A stretch of DNA of 59,236 bases from a virus. The DNA lies in the IMG/VR virus record IMGVR_UViG_3300025102_006169, positions 1-59,236 of that record; one strand, written 5' to 3'. The notes under the pieces are model-generated. The model worked only from the letters and a program-made list of their open reading frames with translations. It was not told the DNA's origin and did not search any database. A program made the position numbers and the translations under genes. Position 1 is the stretch's first letter, and every line of letters begins with the position of its first letter. Of the stretch, positions 10,101-21,000 are shown in pieces.

Positions 10101-10906
10101 AAGGTTGAGTGTGCCTCACTACGATGGAAGGCTCCTGCCATGAATCCAGTTCCACGATGAAAATGGACAGGCCCAGCCCAAACTTTCCCATCCGGTTGAA
10201 CAAAAACATGCCCTTCTTTTCTTGTGGCGCCGCGATCAATTATTGTTTCTGAGACGGAATAACCCTGAAGGAACCCTCTCCTAGACGTGGCTCGGTTCAC
10301 AGGTAATCTTTTCTTTGCCTCTTCTAAATCAACAAAGGTGTGAGCAAATAATGATAGATGTCTTGGATTTAACTTGTCAATAGAAAATGTTGCATCATAG
10401 CTAACAGAGTAAATTGTGCTTCCATCAACTGTTTCTCTCCGCTGCATAATAATAGAGTCTGATAGCCCTTTCTTCAGATCTATGACCTGTTGCACAACTT
10501 TTCCAGTTTGCAGGGCTAATTTAATATTTCTTGGTGAGAAGCCACCTTCTCTAAAATCTTGTGTTAAATTTTTGCTTTTACATAAAATTAGTCTTGCTTT
10601 TAATAAATTTAAAATTGAAGCATCATCGAACCAAGATGACTTGCCATTCTCCTTAAGGATGTCCTTTATTACAAACTCTACATTTATTTTCAAACCAGTC
10701 TTGCCGTATGTAGCACTTTCAAATGATTTGCGGTCTATCCCAATGGTAGAACCAAATTCATTCTTTGTTGTTTCTTCTAACTGATTTAACTCGTAGCTAA
10801 TTCCACCCCTACGACCAGAGTCGGTAGTTGGAAATAAGGAGATCTTTCTTATGTATACGTTTGGTAAAACAGTATCAAACACACTTGAGTAATCTATCTC
10901 AGCCAT
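7106..10906 (-). CDS. Very large phage structural protein with Gly/Ser-rich C-terminus
   Basis: A 1266-residue protein with an AAAGGTG ribosome site before the ATG at 10906. The family is not recognised. Most of it is a charged, mixed alpha/beta sequence. From about residue 1170 it becomes low complexity: first Arg/Thr/Pro/Ser rich (RPPTRSGAREALRG, then SRPATRPMRSSTTSTPS), then a run of SGG repeats ending GGGGY. Such tails are flexible linkers or surface appendages. It sits between the 364-residue and 789-residue structural genes and overlaps the latter. A baseplate or tail role is inferred from position; tail-fibre network or baseplate-wedge functions are both possible. Confidence 0.65.
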   Translation of the reverse strand: MAEIDYSSVFDTVLPNVYIRKISLFPTTDSGRRGGISYELNQLEETTKNEFGSTIGIDRKSFESATYGKTGLKINVEFVIKDILKENGKSSWFDDASILNLLKARLILCKSKNLTQDFREGGFSPRNIKLALQTGKVVQQVIDLKKGLSDSIIMQRRETVDGSTIYSVSYDATFSIDKLNPRHLSLFAHTFVDLEEAKKRLPVNRATSRRGFLQGYSVSETIIDRGATRKEGHVFVQPDGKVWAGPVHFHRGTGFMAGAFHRSEAHSTLNRKKVPNFLIEDYRHIDKLERADLLLQTSRKNARRSRAKQNRSAHRLNVSTRQSYVSPLNIAATATGDTRIVFHVNYERLIKDFSNYGALVESADKRAQAKIFDTSPIVSLKVFRKRVRNGLTREEIILSDEFEDRTEIIAEGGDQVIGTSRAKGEFRKRILRRSKNPSDIESETVIIGAIKEVQLAGLTRQGIRTFSVSDYEISAKDAGFYMYSIEMELEDGTIEFAQQQLNNLTNVRVRLESFLAESDRLENINLKTGQFTENYQKSVRLQYLTPKLSDVVASNKRARANAIRDSIAKAPWLNAIATYLDVLRNLTDVKFDTINSSTNLLYNLVDPATATPDTMRIVVNLISRLENRVKNNLDKKRFNIEEVDYTRKTKAFNSKATNNLIQFKKDFEKNIYDSGTLNFIGFQFIPFTGRQIGPRFITIDSLADRFRIEYRKYFGRTTPEDVLTTDTETQGSDEYIKFIDLSDTYYSYLTPHRVSLGKNNDFRFNDGGLADLNTKKFDNIAYSTLAIQSDSELPLRAYRAKKETPQIPKFDFKDPIDFSSNVDEDLLEVKDSETVHVERASTELAASLGITLLTPSQYMREQTVDETSDTQITSVADLIIPEELMGENTKFATDPFDIEEEVLNEDGTIVEIDNTEILTGLGSSIIRSSTNVFENSKTISVSKFNPKNSENIIDKIGDKKKNGTAIKENFIRNLPNQIKSIMLSNQIETSNNWFQIKRNTGQDLLTSNKFTSYAYYNYKHVNQIEVLVGFETSQDGEAMVSRPKFRRMNKEIFQKISTNNLIVLARLVPYSNSRLKFDRNPKLELPEFDNVFFIGPQMVVKDELTEEATIADTPETTVTSEPVETTELREAVFTDRLVEYADLNETGTIILKRLIKFHREKDKMPVEFMTTAVVQQPKTVTRVGTRFGTATPDRRPPTRSGAREALRGSTSAGVPSRSSSRPATRPMRSSTTSTPSTTGTSYGSSTGGSSGGSSGGSSGGSGGGGY
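7109..7180 (-). repeat. Short in-frame Gly/Ser repeat
   Basis: The minus strand has imperfect tandem units encoding Ser-Gly-Gly (GGCAGTTCTGG-type units) at the very end of the 1266-residue gene. They are coding repeats and can change in number by slippage. They are unrelated to CRISPR or transposons. Confidence 0.75.
7112..7120 (-). promoter_or_regulatory. Shine-Dalgarno site inside glycine codons
   Basis: GGAGGAGGT on the minus strand encodes Gly-Gly-Gly of the previous protein and lies five bases before the ATG at 7106. It therefore serves both as coding sequence and as the ribosome site for the 789-residue gene, with a TAATG stop-start overlap. Confidence 0.8.
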
Positions 10907-10939
10907 AATAAAACACCTTTACATTAAGTAGTGCCAACA

Positions 10940-12034
10940 TTATAAATCCGGACAATCATCAGCTAAGGCGTCAGATCCATAAAGGTTTCTGGATGTGGGT
11001 GACTCAAGGTCAGGACAAACTATCTCTATATCTGTGAACACATTCTTAGCTTCCAGTTCGGAGATTGCGCTACAAATAAGGTTTTCGTCTATTTCACTAT
11101 CGACATTAATGTCAAAATAATATTCAACAAAGGTTGGATCAAGTGCTGGTATGTTTCCGTTTGGTTGTCCTGCTAGTATTTCAGCTTCGTCGCGATCAAG
11201 AAGAAGGTTATCTCTAACCAGCTCTACTGGTTTAATAAAAGATAATTGTTCAAGAACAGGTTCGCCAAAAGATCCAGTTTGCTCAGTTATTTCAAATACC
11301 TCTATGTCAAAATTTTCAAAATCAAAGTCGGTGTTTTCCTCATCCACAACTATAAGAATCTGTTCTGGGCCGATGGCTGCAAACGTATTATCCGTATACG
11401 TTCTACCGGGCACAAGGGCAGGGTCTGGTTCAAACTTTGGCTGTGGACCAGTAACGTCAGCAATTAAAGTTTTAAAAATTATGTCAGATTCAATCTGTGG
11501 GACTTTTAGTAATTGCTGTGTACTTGTGTTGCCCCTTGAGCTTCCTGTTGTGAAAAATTCTACTTTGTCTATTTCGCCTTGCAAAAACTGTACTCGAAAT
11601 GCAGGAGCTTTTTCTGCACCGACTGTTGAAGTTCCCATTGGTGTTTGTAAAACAGTGGTCTTTTCATACATGGCAAGCTTGACTCTATCTAAGTCATCTT
11701 CCTCATTATCAAAAAAATGTTCTTCTCTACCAGTAAAAGAATGCTGAGTGTGGAGGTATGGAGTTTCTTCTTGTATTCTAGATTCGATAAGATTTCTTGA
11801 TTGGGCCGGAAGACTTTTGCCGTTATAAGTGCTGGCGTTGGTGCCAGTTTTTGAATCGTCAACAGAAATAACAGATGTATCAATATGTATTGCACCATAA
11901 CGAGAATCATAAGTAACATTATCATCAAAAAAAGCATAGAAGGTTGGGCGCATCATGCCTTTAGAAAGCATTTGACGGCCATATCTTGTAAGTTGTACAT
12001 CTAATACTTCTTCTTTTGAATCAAAAAATGTCAT
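10940..12034 (-). CDS. Structural protein sharing the D-x-x-LT-x-x-GR motif
   Basis: A 364-residue, strongly acidic protein. ATG at 12034 with GAGGGTAA upstream. The N-terminus (FDSKEEVLDVQLTRYGRQML) matches the start of the 307-residue protein at 3759-4682, suggesting a shared docking domain. The remainder is rich in Asp/Glu, with a C-terminal segment carrying three cysteines (ICSAISELEA, EIVCPDLES, ADDCPDL). No enzyme motif or membrane helix is seen. It follows directly after the 3399-residue wedge-like gene and precedes the 1266-residue gene. It is probably a small baseplate or tail component; the precise role is unknown. Confidence 0.65.
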   Translation of the reverse strand: MTFFDSKEEVLDVQLTRYGRQMLSKGMMRPTFYAFFDDNVTYDSRYGAIHIDTSVISVDDSKTGTNASTYNGKSLPAQSRNLIESRIQEETPYLHTQHSFTGREEHFFDNEEDDLDRVKLAMYEKTTVLQTPMGTSTVGAEKAPAFRVQFLQGEIDKVEFFTTGSSRGNTSTQQLLKVPQIESDIIFKTLIADVTGPQPKFEPDPALVPGRTYTDNTFAAIGPEQILIVVDEENTDFDFENFDIEVFEITEQTGSFGEPVLEQLSFIKPVELVRDNLLLDRDEAEILAGQPNGNIPALDPTFVEYYFDINVDSEIDENLICSAISELEAKNVFTDIEIVCPDLESPTSRNLYGSDALADDCPDL

Positions 12035-12054
12035 ACTTTAATTACCCTCATTGT

Positions 12055-15000
12055 TTATGGTGTCTCAGCGCCTGTTGTAAGGGCGCCTCGTCCGGTTCCG
12101 GCGGGGGTGGTTGTGTCTTGATCGCTAACAGTGGTGCCCCCTTGAAGCATACCAGTGTTACCACTTCCCCCAATTCTTCCACCTGTTAACAGATTAGAAG
12201 TAATCATGTCAGACGATGTGTTTACACCCTGTTGTGCTGACAAGCCGCCAGCTCCTGCGCCAAGATTAAGTGTAGTATCTTGAATGCCTGCCGTGTTTGT
12301 TTCACCTTGCGGGCCAGTTGATGGCTCGCCAAGGAACGGCGGTCGTTCATGAACTGGAGGGTCAACATTAGGCGGCTCTTGGCCCGGTGCGGCAGGTGGT
12401 GGTAAATCAAACGACCGGTCTTTGCCTGATGATCTGAATTCGACCTCGGCGCCGATCTTTGCGAGTTCTATCATAGAACAGAAGTCGTATGGCCAGTTAC
12501 TGGTGTACTTTGGCATCGTTCTTTCTCTGTTGTCTGTGAACTGGAGATAATCACTGAACGCCCTTTGCTTGACTTTGAACACCATCCACTGAAGTTTTTC
12601 TGGCATGACAGTTCTCTTAACAATAACATTATTAGGTGTCTTTGTCGCTGCATCTGTTAATCTAGTTAGCGATCCAAGAAGTTCATTGTCATAAAGCCTG
12701 TGAGTAACCGATTCTTGGGCACGGTCAAATTTAACTGTTAATTCTGGGGCAAGGTTTTGCCACATGTGCTGTAGATCGTTTTTAGTAAACGTGTGAGTAA
12801 AATCAAAGATGTACATTGCGACCGGTGCGACTTGCCCCGGATTATTCAAAAAGTCAAAGAATGGAGGCATAACATATTTTGACATAAGATCGACTTGGCG
12901 TTTAACACTGGCGCCGGCAAGAGTTTCATAGTTCGGGTTGGTTGGGCCCATAATTCTAAAGAATTTTCTTTCGCCCTGATCCTCGATAAACGGTACCGCT
13001 ACAATGCCTTCGCTCATTTGTTTTGTATCTCTTAGTTCACCCACTCTTTGTGGCTCTGTAGAGAATCCACAGACATCAATTAACGACTGAATTTTTGGAA
13101 TTCTAACAGAATCATCCCCGTCCACATTTGAATAATTTCTGCCGGCGTCAGCTACACCAATGGCAGATGTGTCGTTATTTGATTTAACCGGAACTGAATA
13201 TCCATTGTAATACTTCTGCATCGCCGCGATGCGGCCTTGGCGATTGCCAGAAATGTATGGCGACCTGCTCACCAACCCAGTATTATTAATACCGGGCAAG
13301 TCATCAATAAGCGATGCACTTGGGTGATTAGCTAGCCACATTTCTGGAATATCTGTTACTTGCAGATAAACACCTTCGTCGCCTTGTGGCAATCTTCCAA
13401 ACTGATGCCACATCCCAAGAGGTATAGTTGCGTTTGCTGGACCACTGTCAGTGGTTGTTGGGAAAGCGGAAAGGTTATTAATGTAACCAAAATCTAGAAT
13501 AGGGCATTCAAATTTGGTTTGAATTTCCCAAGCTCGATCTTGATCAAGACCAGTGTTGCCCTCTGATTCTGATGATTTTCTAAAAATGTTAACTGATGCA
13601 TCTAGTTGCATGCTCCACTTGTTAACATATTTACCTACTGCTGGTCCGATCACCACATCGCCAGATGTGCCATCGCCACTCATAGCTTCGATTCTTGTCC
13701 AGTGAGAACCCTTTGGATGACGAAGCAACTCCTCCTGATCAAATCTCCACTTACGTCTAAAGGACCCTGCTAATGGTGTGCCATTTTTAAGACTCGCGGC
13801 AGAACCACCAACAGTAGAAGCTGAGATGTCAAAAAAGAGGCCCGGTGAAGGTTCTGAAAACATTTCGTCCAGAGTTGGTTGAAATGGAGTATTGGGTGCT
13901 TCGGGGTCTTGACCAAAAGTCACCATAAACGTGTTTAGGCCATTGACCGCAGCGGCATTGATCGCTGTAGTTTTAAGTCCTCTTGGCCAGAAAATAATGT
14001 CATACCAACACTCGCCATCGTAATAGGGTGGCGTATGAGTTGAAAAGACACCATTTTGCGGTGCAAATTCATGATTTTCTGCAAAGGTAGAAGCGGCGGC
14101 TGTACCACCAAATAAGTTATCAGCTACGCCACTAACGCCTGCGGCGCCGACCAGTCCGATTGGAGGACCAAAAGCAGATGGCCGGCTATACATTGTAAGT
14201 GTTTCGCGTGCAGATACATCAACTGGATAACTTGCATACGATGCCGTGGCCCCATTGTATGGGTTTATGTCACCATCTTTGTGTAAGATTTCTCTTGTGT
14301 TTTGCGGGAGAGGGAAAGCTCCCCAAGACCCAGATGGAATTTTTGATTTGTCCATACTGCGCCACATCTTAACCCTCATACCATAAGGTTGTCCGGGCGT
14401 AACTGCTTTAAAATCTTTTTGCGTTTTGGATCTAATTTTCGTGAGGCCACCGTCGCTCATGAAAAAATTAACCGTTTCAGATAAAAAGTTGTTCATCATT
14501 TGTTTATAAACATCTGTATTTTGTCCAGACCAGTTAATCATGCTATCTACCATAGCTAAGGGATTTGGTTCCTCATCTTGAATGTTTAAGTTAGCTAAAT
14601 AATTTTCTGGTTCAATAAGAGATTCAAACGGGACTCTGAAATCCCAACCCAGTTCGTGGTCTGACCTAAATGATCCACCTCCCTGAATTGTCTCGGCTGC
14701 GGTAAACTGGGAGTTTGAAAAAATACCATAGGATCCAGCATTTACCACTGTTTCTTCTGCAACATAAAATTGTTTGTAGAAAGCTGGATTTGGACCGCTT
14801 CCGGATAGAGAACCAGTTAGAATTGGGTAATCAACAGCAAGGCCACTTTTAATTGTATTGTATAAGACACCGGGTGCGAACACAGGCTGAACAAGCGGTC
14901 TTAGGCCAGCTGGAGTATTCATGTTCGCGCCGGTTACATGTGTAATAGTGCCAGACAAAGAAGTTATAAATTCCTCAGAAATTTGTACGGTGCGTTCAGC

Positions 15001-18000
15001 CGGATAAAACCCATCGTATGGTATAAATTTCTTAACAGCACTGCATTTAAGGGTTAAGGAATCTGGCTCTGCCATGTTTTCATGGTCTGAACGCACCACC
15101 TCGAAATATTTCATAAAATCTGAATTGGTGAACGTGGTAAAGAAATTATTTTCGTCGCTGTTTTGGGGAACATTAGAGCCAGAATCAACACCAACTATCT
15201 GCAAGAATCTTGGATTTTCTGCTAGAAAATCACCTTTGTTTCTATAAAACTTTAAGAAATCAGTGATTCTAAATTCTGGTATAATACTGTGATCTTTATA
15301 TTTTACCCTTATGTCATCGGAAAATTCGTCGTATGTGTCATAAAACGGTTGGCGTTCTATAAACTTAAACTCTGGTGTTGCGGCACTACCTGTGAATTTT
15401 CCTGCCATGCGGTTCGCATCAAATGCAGCTTCACCTGTAAAGAAACCATCGACAGAGAACGCCTGATCACTAGATCCATCTGTAACTCCAGCGGCTTTGG
15501 CGAGGCCGATGTGACTGAAGCTGTTAACGTCTGCTGTAACATCAAGACCCCATGGGGCAATAACCGAGGCTGTTGCTGCAAAACTTTGTTTTCTAGCATA
15601 AAGTGGACCTAGACCCGCAACTGTTACAGAATTTGCAGACGAGGCATCCCCATCTGACTGGCGATGAAAGTGAACATAGTCGTTTTGAAGCACGCCGGCT
15701 CGGCGCTCAGGATCATTATGGGATCCGGTTTGCTCGACCGGTGGTAGATTATTATCGCCTCTGGTTTCAAATTTTACTAGAGGATCAAGTGCCCAGCTAC
15801 TTTGGTTTACAGAAACGCCGGCTGGGTTTCTTGGTTTCTTAGCTATACCCTTCAAAGTTCTGTCGGCGCGGGAATCTCTCCAGAAATCATTTTCAAAGTT
15901 ATTTCTCTTTCTGACCTCAGAAGTATACATGTTCTTTGAAGATGGGAAGATTATTTCTTTATAGGTTAGGCTATTAACTTTCTGGATTGGGCTGGATGGA
16001 TCTTGAGTACCACCGTCTCTGTACATCTTTAAGATCTGCTTATAAGATAGGTCACCGGGCTCGTATTTTAAATTAAGAGCGTTTAATAAAGTCTCATCCT
16101 CAATAGTTACAATCTGGTTGCCGAAGGATGTTTTAATGATGCCATCTCTTATAACCACAGTGCCGTCTTTTCTTCTACCTGCTTTGTATTTAACATCGTA
16201 GATCAGGGGCATAAACTTGCTTGTTACAGCCGATTGGCTGACCAAAAGCGTTGTTCCAAACTTGCCTCGGACTTGTTGTGTTCCGCCGTTGACTTTAACA
16301 GTTATCTCAGGTGGGTTTGTGAGGGTGTGAGTGTAAAGGTTGTTTTTTCTATAGTATCGTGCTAATTGACCTTGGCCAACTCTGATTTGCTTCCAAGTTG
16401 GGTATCCGTATGGGCCTTGGCGATGTTGAATGAGGTTTGGAAGAATATCTGGTTGTTTGTCGGAGGGGGGCGCTCCAATCCTTTGTATGAATGAACCCAT
16501 ATTCACTGTGTTCAGGGCAAAGCTGCCAATATCTCCATAATTATAATAGTTATATACATCTGCTGTAAGGGGGTACCCTATTGTAAAATTCGAAGCGGAA
16601 ATTGGCTCTATGATTGTTGTATTGAGGCCGGCGAAATCCGTTCTTACAAGAGAGCCGGCATCGTAAGTGTCATTCTCATGATCGGAGCGACGTGACCCAT
16701 CAGTGAGTCCGGCTCCGAAATCGCTCGCGGTGACGAAGTTTATTGCGCTAATCAATCCGGTTCCTGTTGAAACAAGACCATCCTGTGGGAAATAACCAAG
16801 AACAGGCTGCACTGTTGTTTGGAGAGAGCCGGTAATCCAAGCATATTGAAAGTCAGATCTAGGAATCGGGTGTTGTACAAAGAAGTTGTCAAATGTAGAA
16901 GCCGTCAGAGCCGGGTTTGCATTTGTTAAAGTACTCTGTAATTCGATTCTTCTAAGCCTGTTTCTGTTTATCTTGTGGAAACTGGCTGTAACATTTAATT
17001 CGTAATCTGATGTAACGTCCACATCACTGTCAGATGAGCCTGATTTTAATCCGAAACGCTCGCTCTTTTCTGTTAACAGGCTTCTAAGTGGATCTCGAAC
17101 AGTTGTATTACGATAATTCAAGTTGTTATAAGGACTAACCTCAGCGGCTTCAAAGTCCAAGCCGGGACCACCTCTGTTGTCACCTGCTGTTTCGGGGCTA
17201 CCGGGTGCAGAGAAGCGGCTAACGATAACGTGTTCTGTTCGGCGCCGTTCAGGTTTGGCGTAGTCTGTAACGTGGTCAATGTAGCCAACCTCATCTGCGC
17301 CTGCAACAGAGATAGTAAAGTTGTTTCTTTCACCCTCAGCCTTGGTAAAGGCTGCGTTGTTTACTGTGCGGCTTGTAGTTTGAACAAACTCGTATCGTTT
17401 ATCAAAGTTTCCAGCAGCAATTGTGTTTTGCTTTGCAGAGCTAGTTCTGTGCTGAATGTTCTTGATGTTAACAGGGCGCTTGGCTGTTTCGTCTCTGCGA
17501 TAGTTAGGTCGGGTCGATCGGTTGGAGAAAGGTATAAAACCAAATTCATCCATGTCGCCGGGGCCGAAGGTGGTTCGGGCATTGTTTCTGTTGAATCGAA
17601 AAGCTTCAGCCCTGCCGGATGGGCCTCCTGCATCAGACCCTTCATTTAAGTCAGTATGTCTGTGCCTGTTGCCTCCAACATGTTGATTTGTAAATGGCCC
17701 CTGCATCGGGACTTCGTAATCTGGCCCATAAGAATCATTGTGAAACCCAGCAATTTCTTGATTATCTGGGATAACATCGTTGTTGGTTAAATATGCATTT
17801 GCTTCTGGGTGGACATTTTCATCTTTGACGAAGACGTGTGTACCAAATCCAGCAGATGGGCTGGCTGAAGAGCTAAAGAAAGTGACAGGGGATAGATTTT
17901 TTGCTCCTCGAATCGCCGGTGGAAGATCTGTGAGCGTATCATAAATTGCTGGTATGGCTCTCTTGGTTTGTTTTATAACCGGACGTATTTCTTCTTCCCG

Positions 18001-21000
18001 TATGTCGGCAACAGGTGACGGCTTTAACCTAAATGCGGCGCCGTTCGCAGGATTTAGTAGTGGGAAAACAGCATCCGGCTTCTGGTTTCTTGGGTAGTTG
18101 TATCCACCGCCGATGTCAGAAGAGATGTCTGCTGTTAGTTTGGTGGTTCTAGCAAACTTACGGAGGGCGTATGTAGATCCATCGTAGATACCAGTTGCGG
18201 TGCCGTTTGAATTAAGTTCATCAGCACTGGCAGAGTTAAAGCTTAAAACAATGTCATTGATTTTTTGTCTGATTACATCAACCGAGTGATGAGTTCCCAA
18301 TATAGTTTCAGATCTTAGTGCTCGTTCACGCCAGTACAAATCATGAGATTCATTTTTTCCGATCGGGTGATGACCATAACGCCAATTATAGTTTAATTCT
18401 TCAACGCCCTTCATACTTGATTTAAGATAGGTGCCGCCAAACTTATTACCTGCCTTAACAGTTCCAACGGGCAATCCATCAAACGTCTTGGTGTCAAGCA
18501 TTGGCATTTTGTGCCTGTATTTTGATCTGGTTAAGATGTGGTCTTCGATAACATTTCTAATTTCATCGGTAACGTCTGCGGACGCAGGGACAAGTTGCTG
18601 TAAAAAGATAGATAACGAAGAGTCAATCCACTTATAGTAATCAATAAACTTGTCTAGATCTGGATCATTTTGAATTTTATCAAAGAAAAGCTCGCGAGCG
18701 AATCTCATGCTCTTGTTGTTAGTACGATATTTATGTACAACATCACCTATTAAATCGTTAAAATCAACGATTGTTGCAAAGAACTTAAGAATCTCTTGTG
18801 ATACAATCCCGTAGACACTTTTTTCAAATGCAAAATAAGTTTGGGAGATAGCTGCGTCTCTGGGGTAAAGATCATCATCGCGGGATAAAACGTTTACGGC
18901 ATCAGCAGTGTTGACTGCTTCTGGAAGATTTTGTTTAAATGCTTGAACATACTCTTTACTAATAACGTCGTTTGAATTGCGAGCGTTGGGGAAGAAGCCT
19001 CTGCCACAGTACTGCATTTTGGTGCCGATGGCTCGGCCGTTGCCGTTATAATAAACCTTAAATACGTCACGCTGCATGCGACGGTTAGCGGTCTGAAAGC
19101 CATCATGGAAGGAACCCGAAGTTGCATCAAGCACAACAAATTCACCAGATGCATTGGAGCCAGTAACTTGTGAATAATCCCAATGAAAAAACAAAGTATC
19201 TAAACTTGGTAATCTAACAAAACTGGGGACTGGAGTAGGATCAAATGGAATATGAGTTTGATCCTCGCTGAAGATGACCTCCGTACCGTATGGCGGAATT
19301 GCTTGCTTCAGTGGATGTAGTGTTCCAACATTTTCTGGATCAAGGGCGTGGGCCAGAATAGCAGAGTCTGATACGTCGGTACTGTAATACTTTAGAGAAG
19401 AAATTTTTGTGTCTGCAAAATGACGAACTGAGCCTGTTAGGTCGGTTCTGTCTGCGCCGATAAAAAATCTTTTACTGCCGAAGTGGAAGTTGCTTTGGAT
19501 GTTGTGGCCCACAGTTGTTTCAAAAAATTTATTTTTTAGTACGCCGGCTTCAACATTAAAACCTACAAATTCTACCTTATTGCCAGTACCACTGGTGCCG
19601 GCGCCTGCGGAGCCTGACACGTCTACAAACTCTTGTCCACCTCCACCGCCGGCGCTGTACGCGAGACCTTCATCGAAACCAGTTTTGATGTTTCTTATCG
19701 CAAAATTCCATTTTTGGTTATCGTATACATTACTATAAGTCTTAGTCTCTAATATAAAAAACCCAGCGTCGGGCGTTGAGCTGGTGCCCCCTATAACAAC
19801 AAACTTAGCATCCTTTGAATCAACTGAGGGCCGTACAGCGAAGACCCGCATACCGAGCCCTTTCCCTAGCCGCGTATCGTATTCATCCGTCCTAGTGGTT
19901 ACGTTTGCTTGATATCCAAACAGCGAGGAGCTTAAAAACGGAGTATCAAAATATTCTGGGTTCGAGAATTCTACTTTTTTAGGAAAAATAACTTCGGCTT
20001 CAAATGTATAAGCGGGCACACCCGTTGAGCCGGTAACACGATTTAGAAAGTTTGAGGGATCGTCGTCGCTGTTTGATGCAGACTGCATGTAAACTGTGCC
20101 GTCAAAGCGCGTGGGGTGGTTAAAGTCCACATAATTTTTTCTTACAACGGTTTGTCTATGAGTATCTTCAAGCTTAAACGTTGTGTTATTGCTGTAAGCG
20201 TTAAACCTAACAATGTCATCACCAATACCATAACAGTGCATCAAATTTCTAAAAGATTTTTCAGTGCCCTTAGACTTGTAAATGTGAGACAAGTTATTGT
20301 AAATGTTTTTGTAAATTAAGTTTTTAACTTCGTTTATGTCTAATTTATAGTTTTCTGTTTCGCTTCTGTTGGCAAACAACTCCAGAAGTGTTGCATCAAC
20401 AAAGATTTCTGGGACCATCAAGCCTCTGGAGCTTAACAAGTTTCTCATGAAAGGCGTTGGTTTGCTGCTAGAACTGATGTATGTATTGTCTTTTAGATCT
20501 GGTAAGGCTTTGATCTGTGCGTTCAGAGTATCGAAATAAGAGCCAATGATCTGTGTTAGCTTCTTGATTTGCTGCGTGCCTTGAAGTTCGTCTTCTTCGA
20601 CCATCCAAGCAGGAATCAAGTCTACAATTGATGAATTATTTTCATTATCGTAAATACTACCCGACAAGGACAATTCATCAAACAGAGTCTTTACGTCCGG
20701 GTGTGATCCATAGATAATTGGATCTTCTTTCTCAAAAGTAGCAGCCGACGAGGATACAATGGCAGAGCCTGTGTTTCTGGTTGTAGATCCTTGATAGTTG
20801 TTCCAAACACCATTTGAAATGCGACCGGAATAATCCAAAACAATCCGGTCTGTCGCGGTATCGCCAGTGATTCCCTCGTTAAATTTATAATAAACACCTA
20901 GTTCTGCGTTTGCTATGTTTGTGTTAGTGCCGCCGTTGACTGTGGTGAAATAATTCTGTTGGATTTCTTTTTCTGTTCTCTCGCACTTCCAGTAGCGGAA

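Noticed and set aside
11151-11747. Plus-strand 198-codon frame
   Set aside because: It is antisense within the 364-residue structural gene; Ser/Cys-rich composition is the mirror of an acidic protein and no family features were seen.
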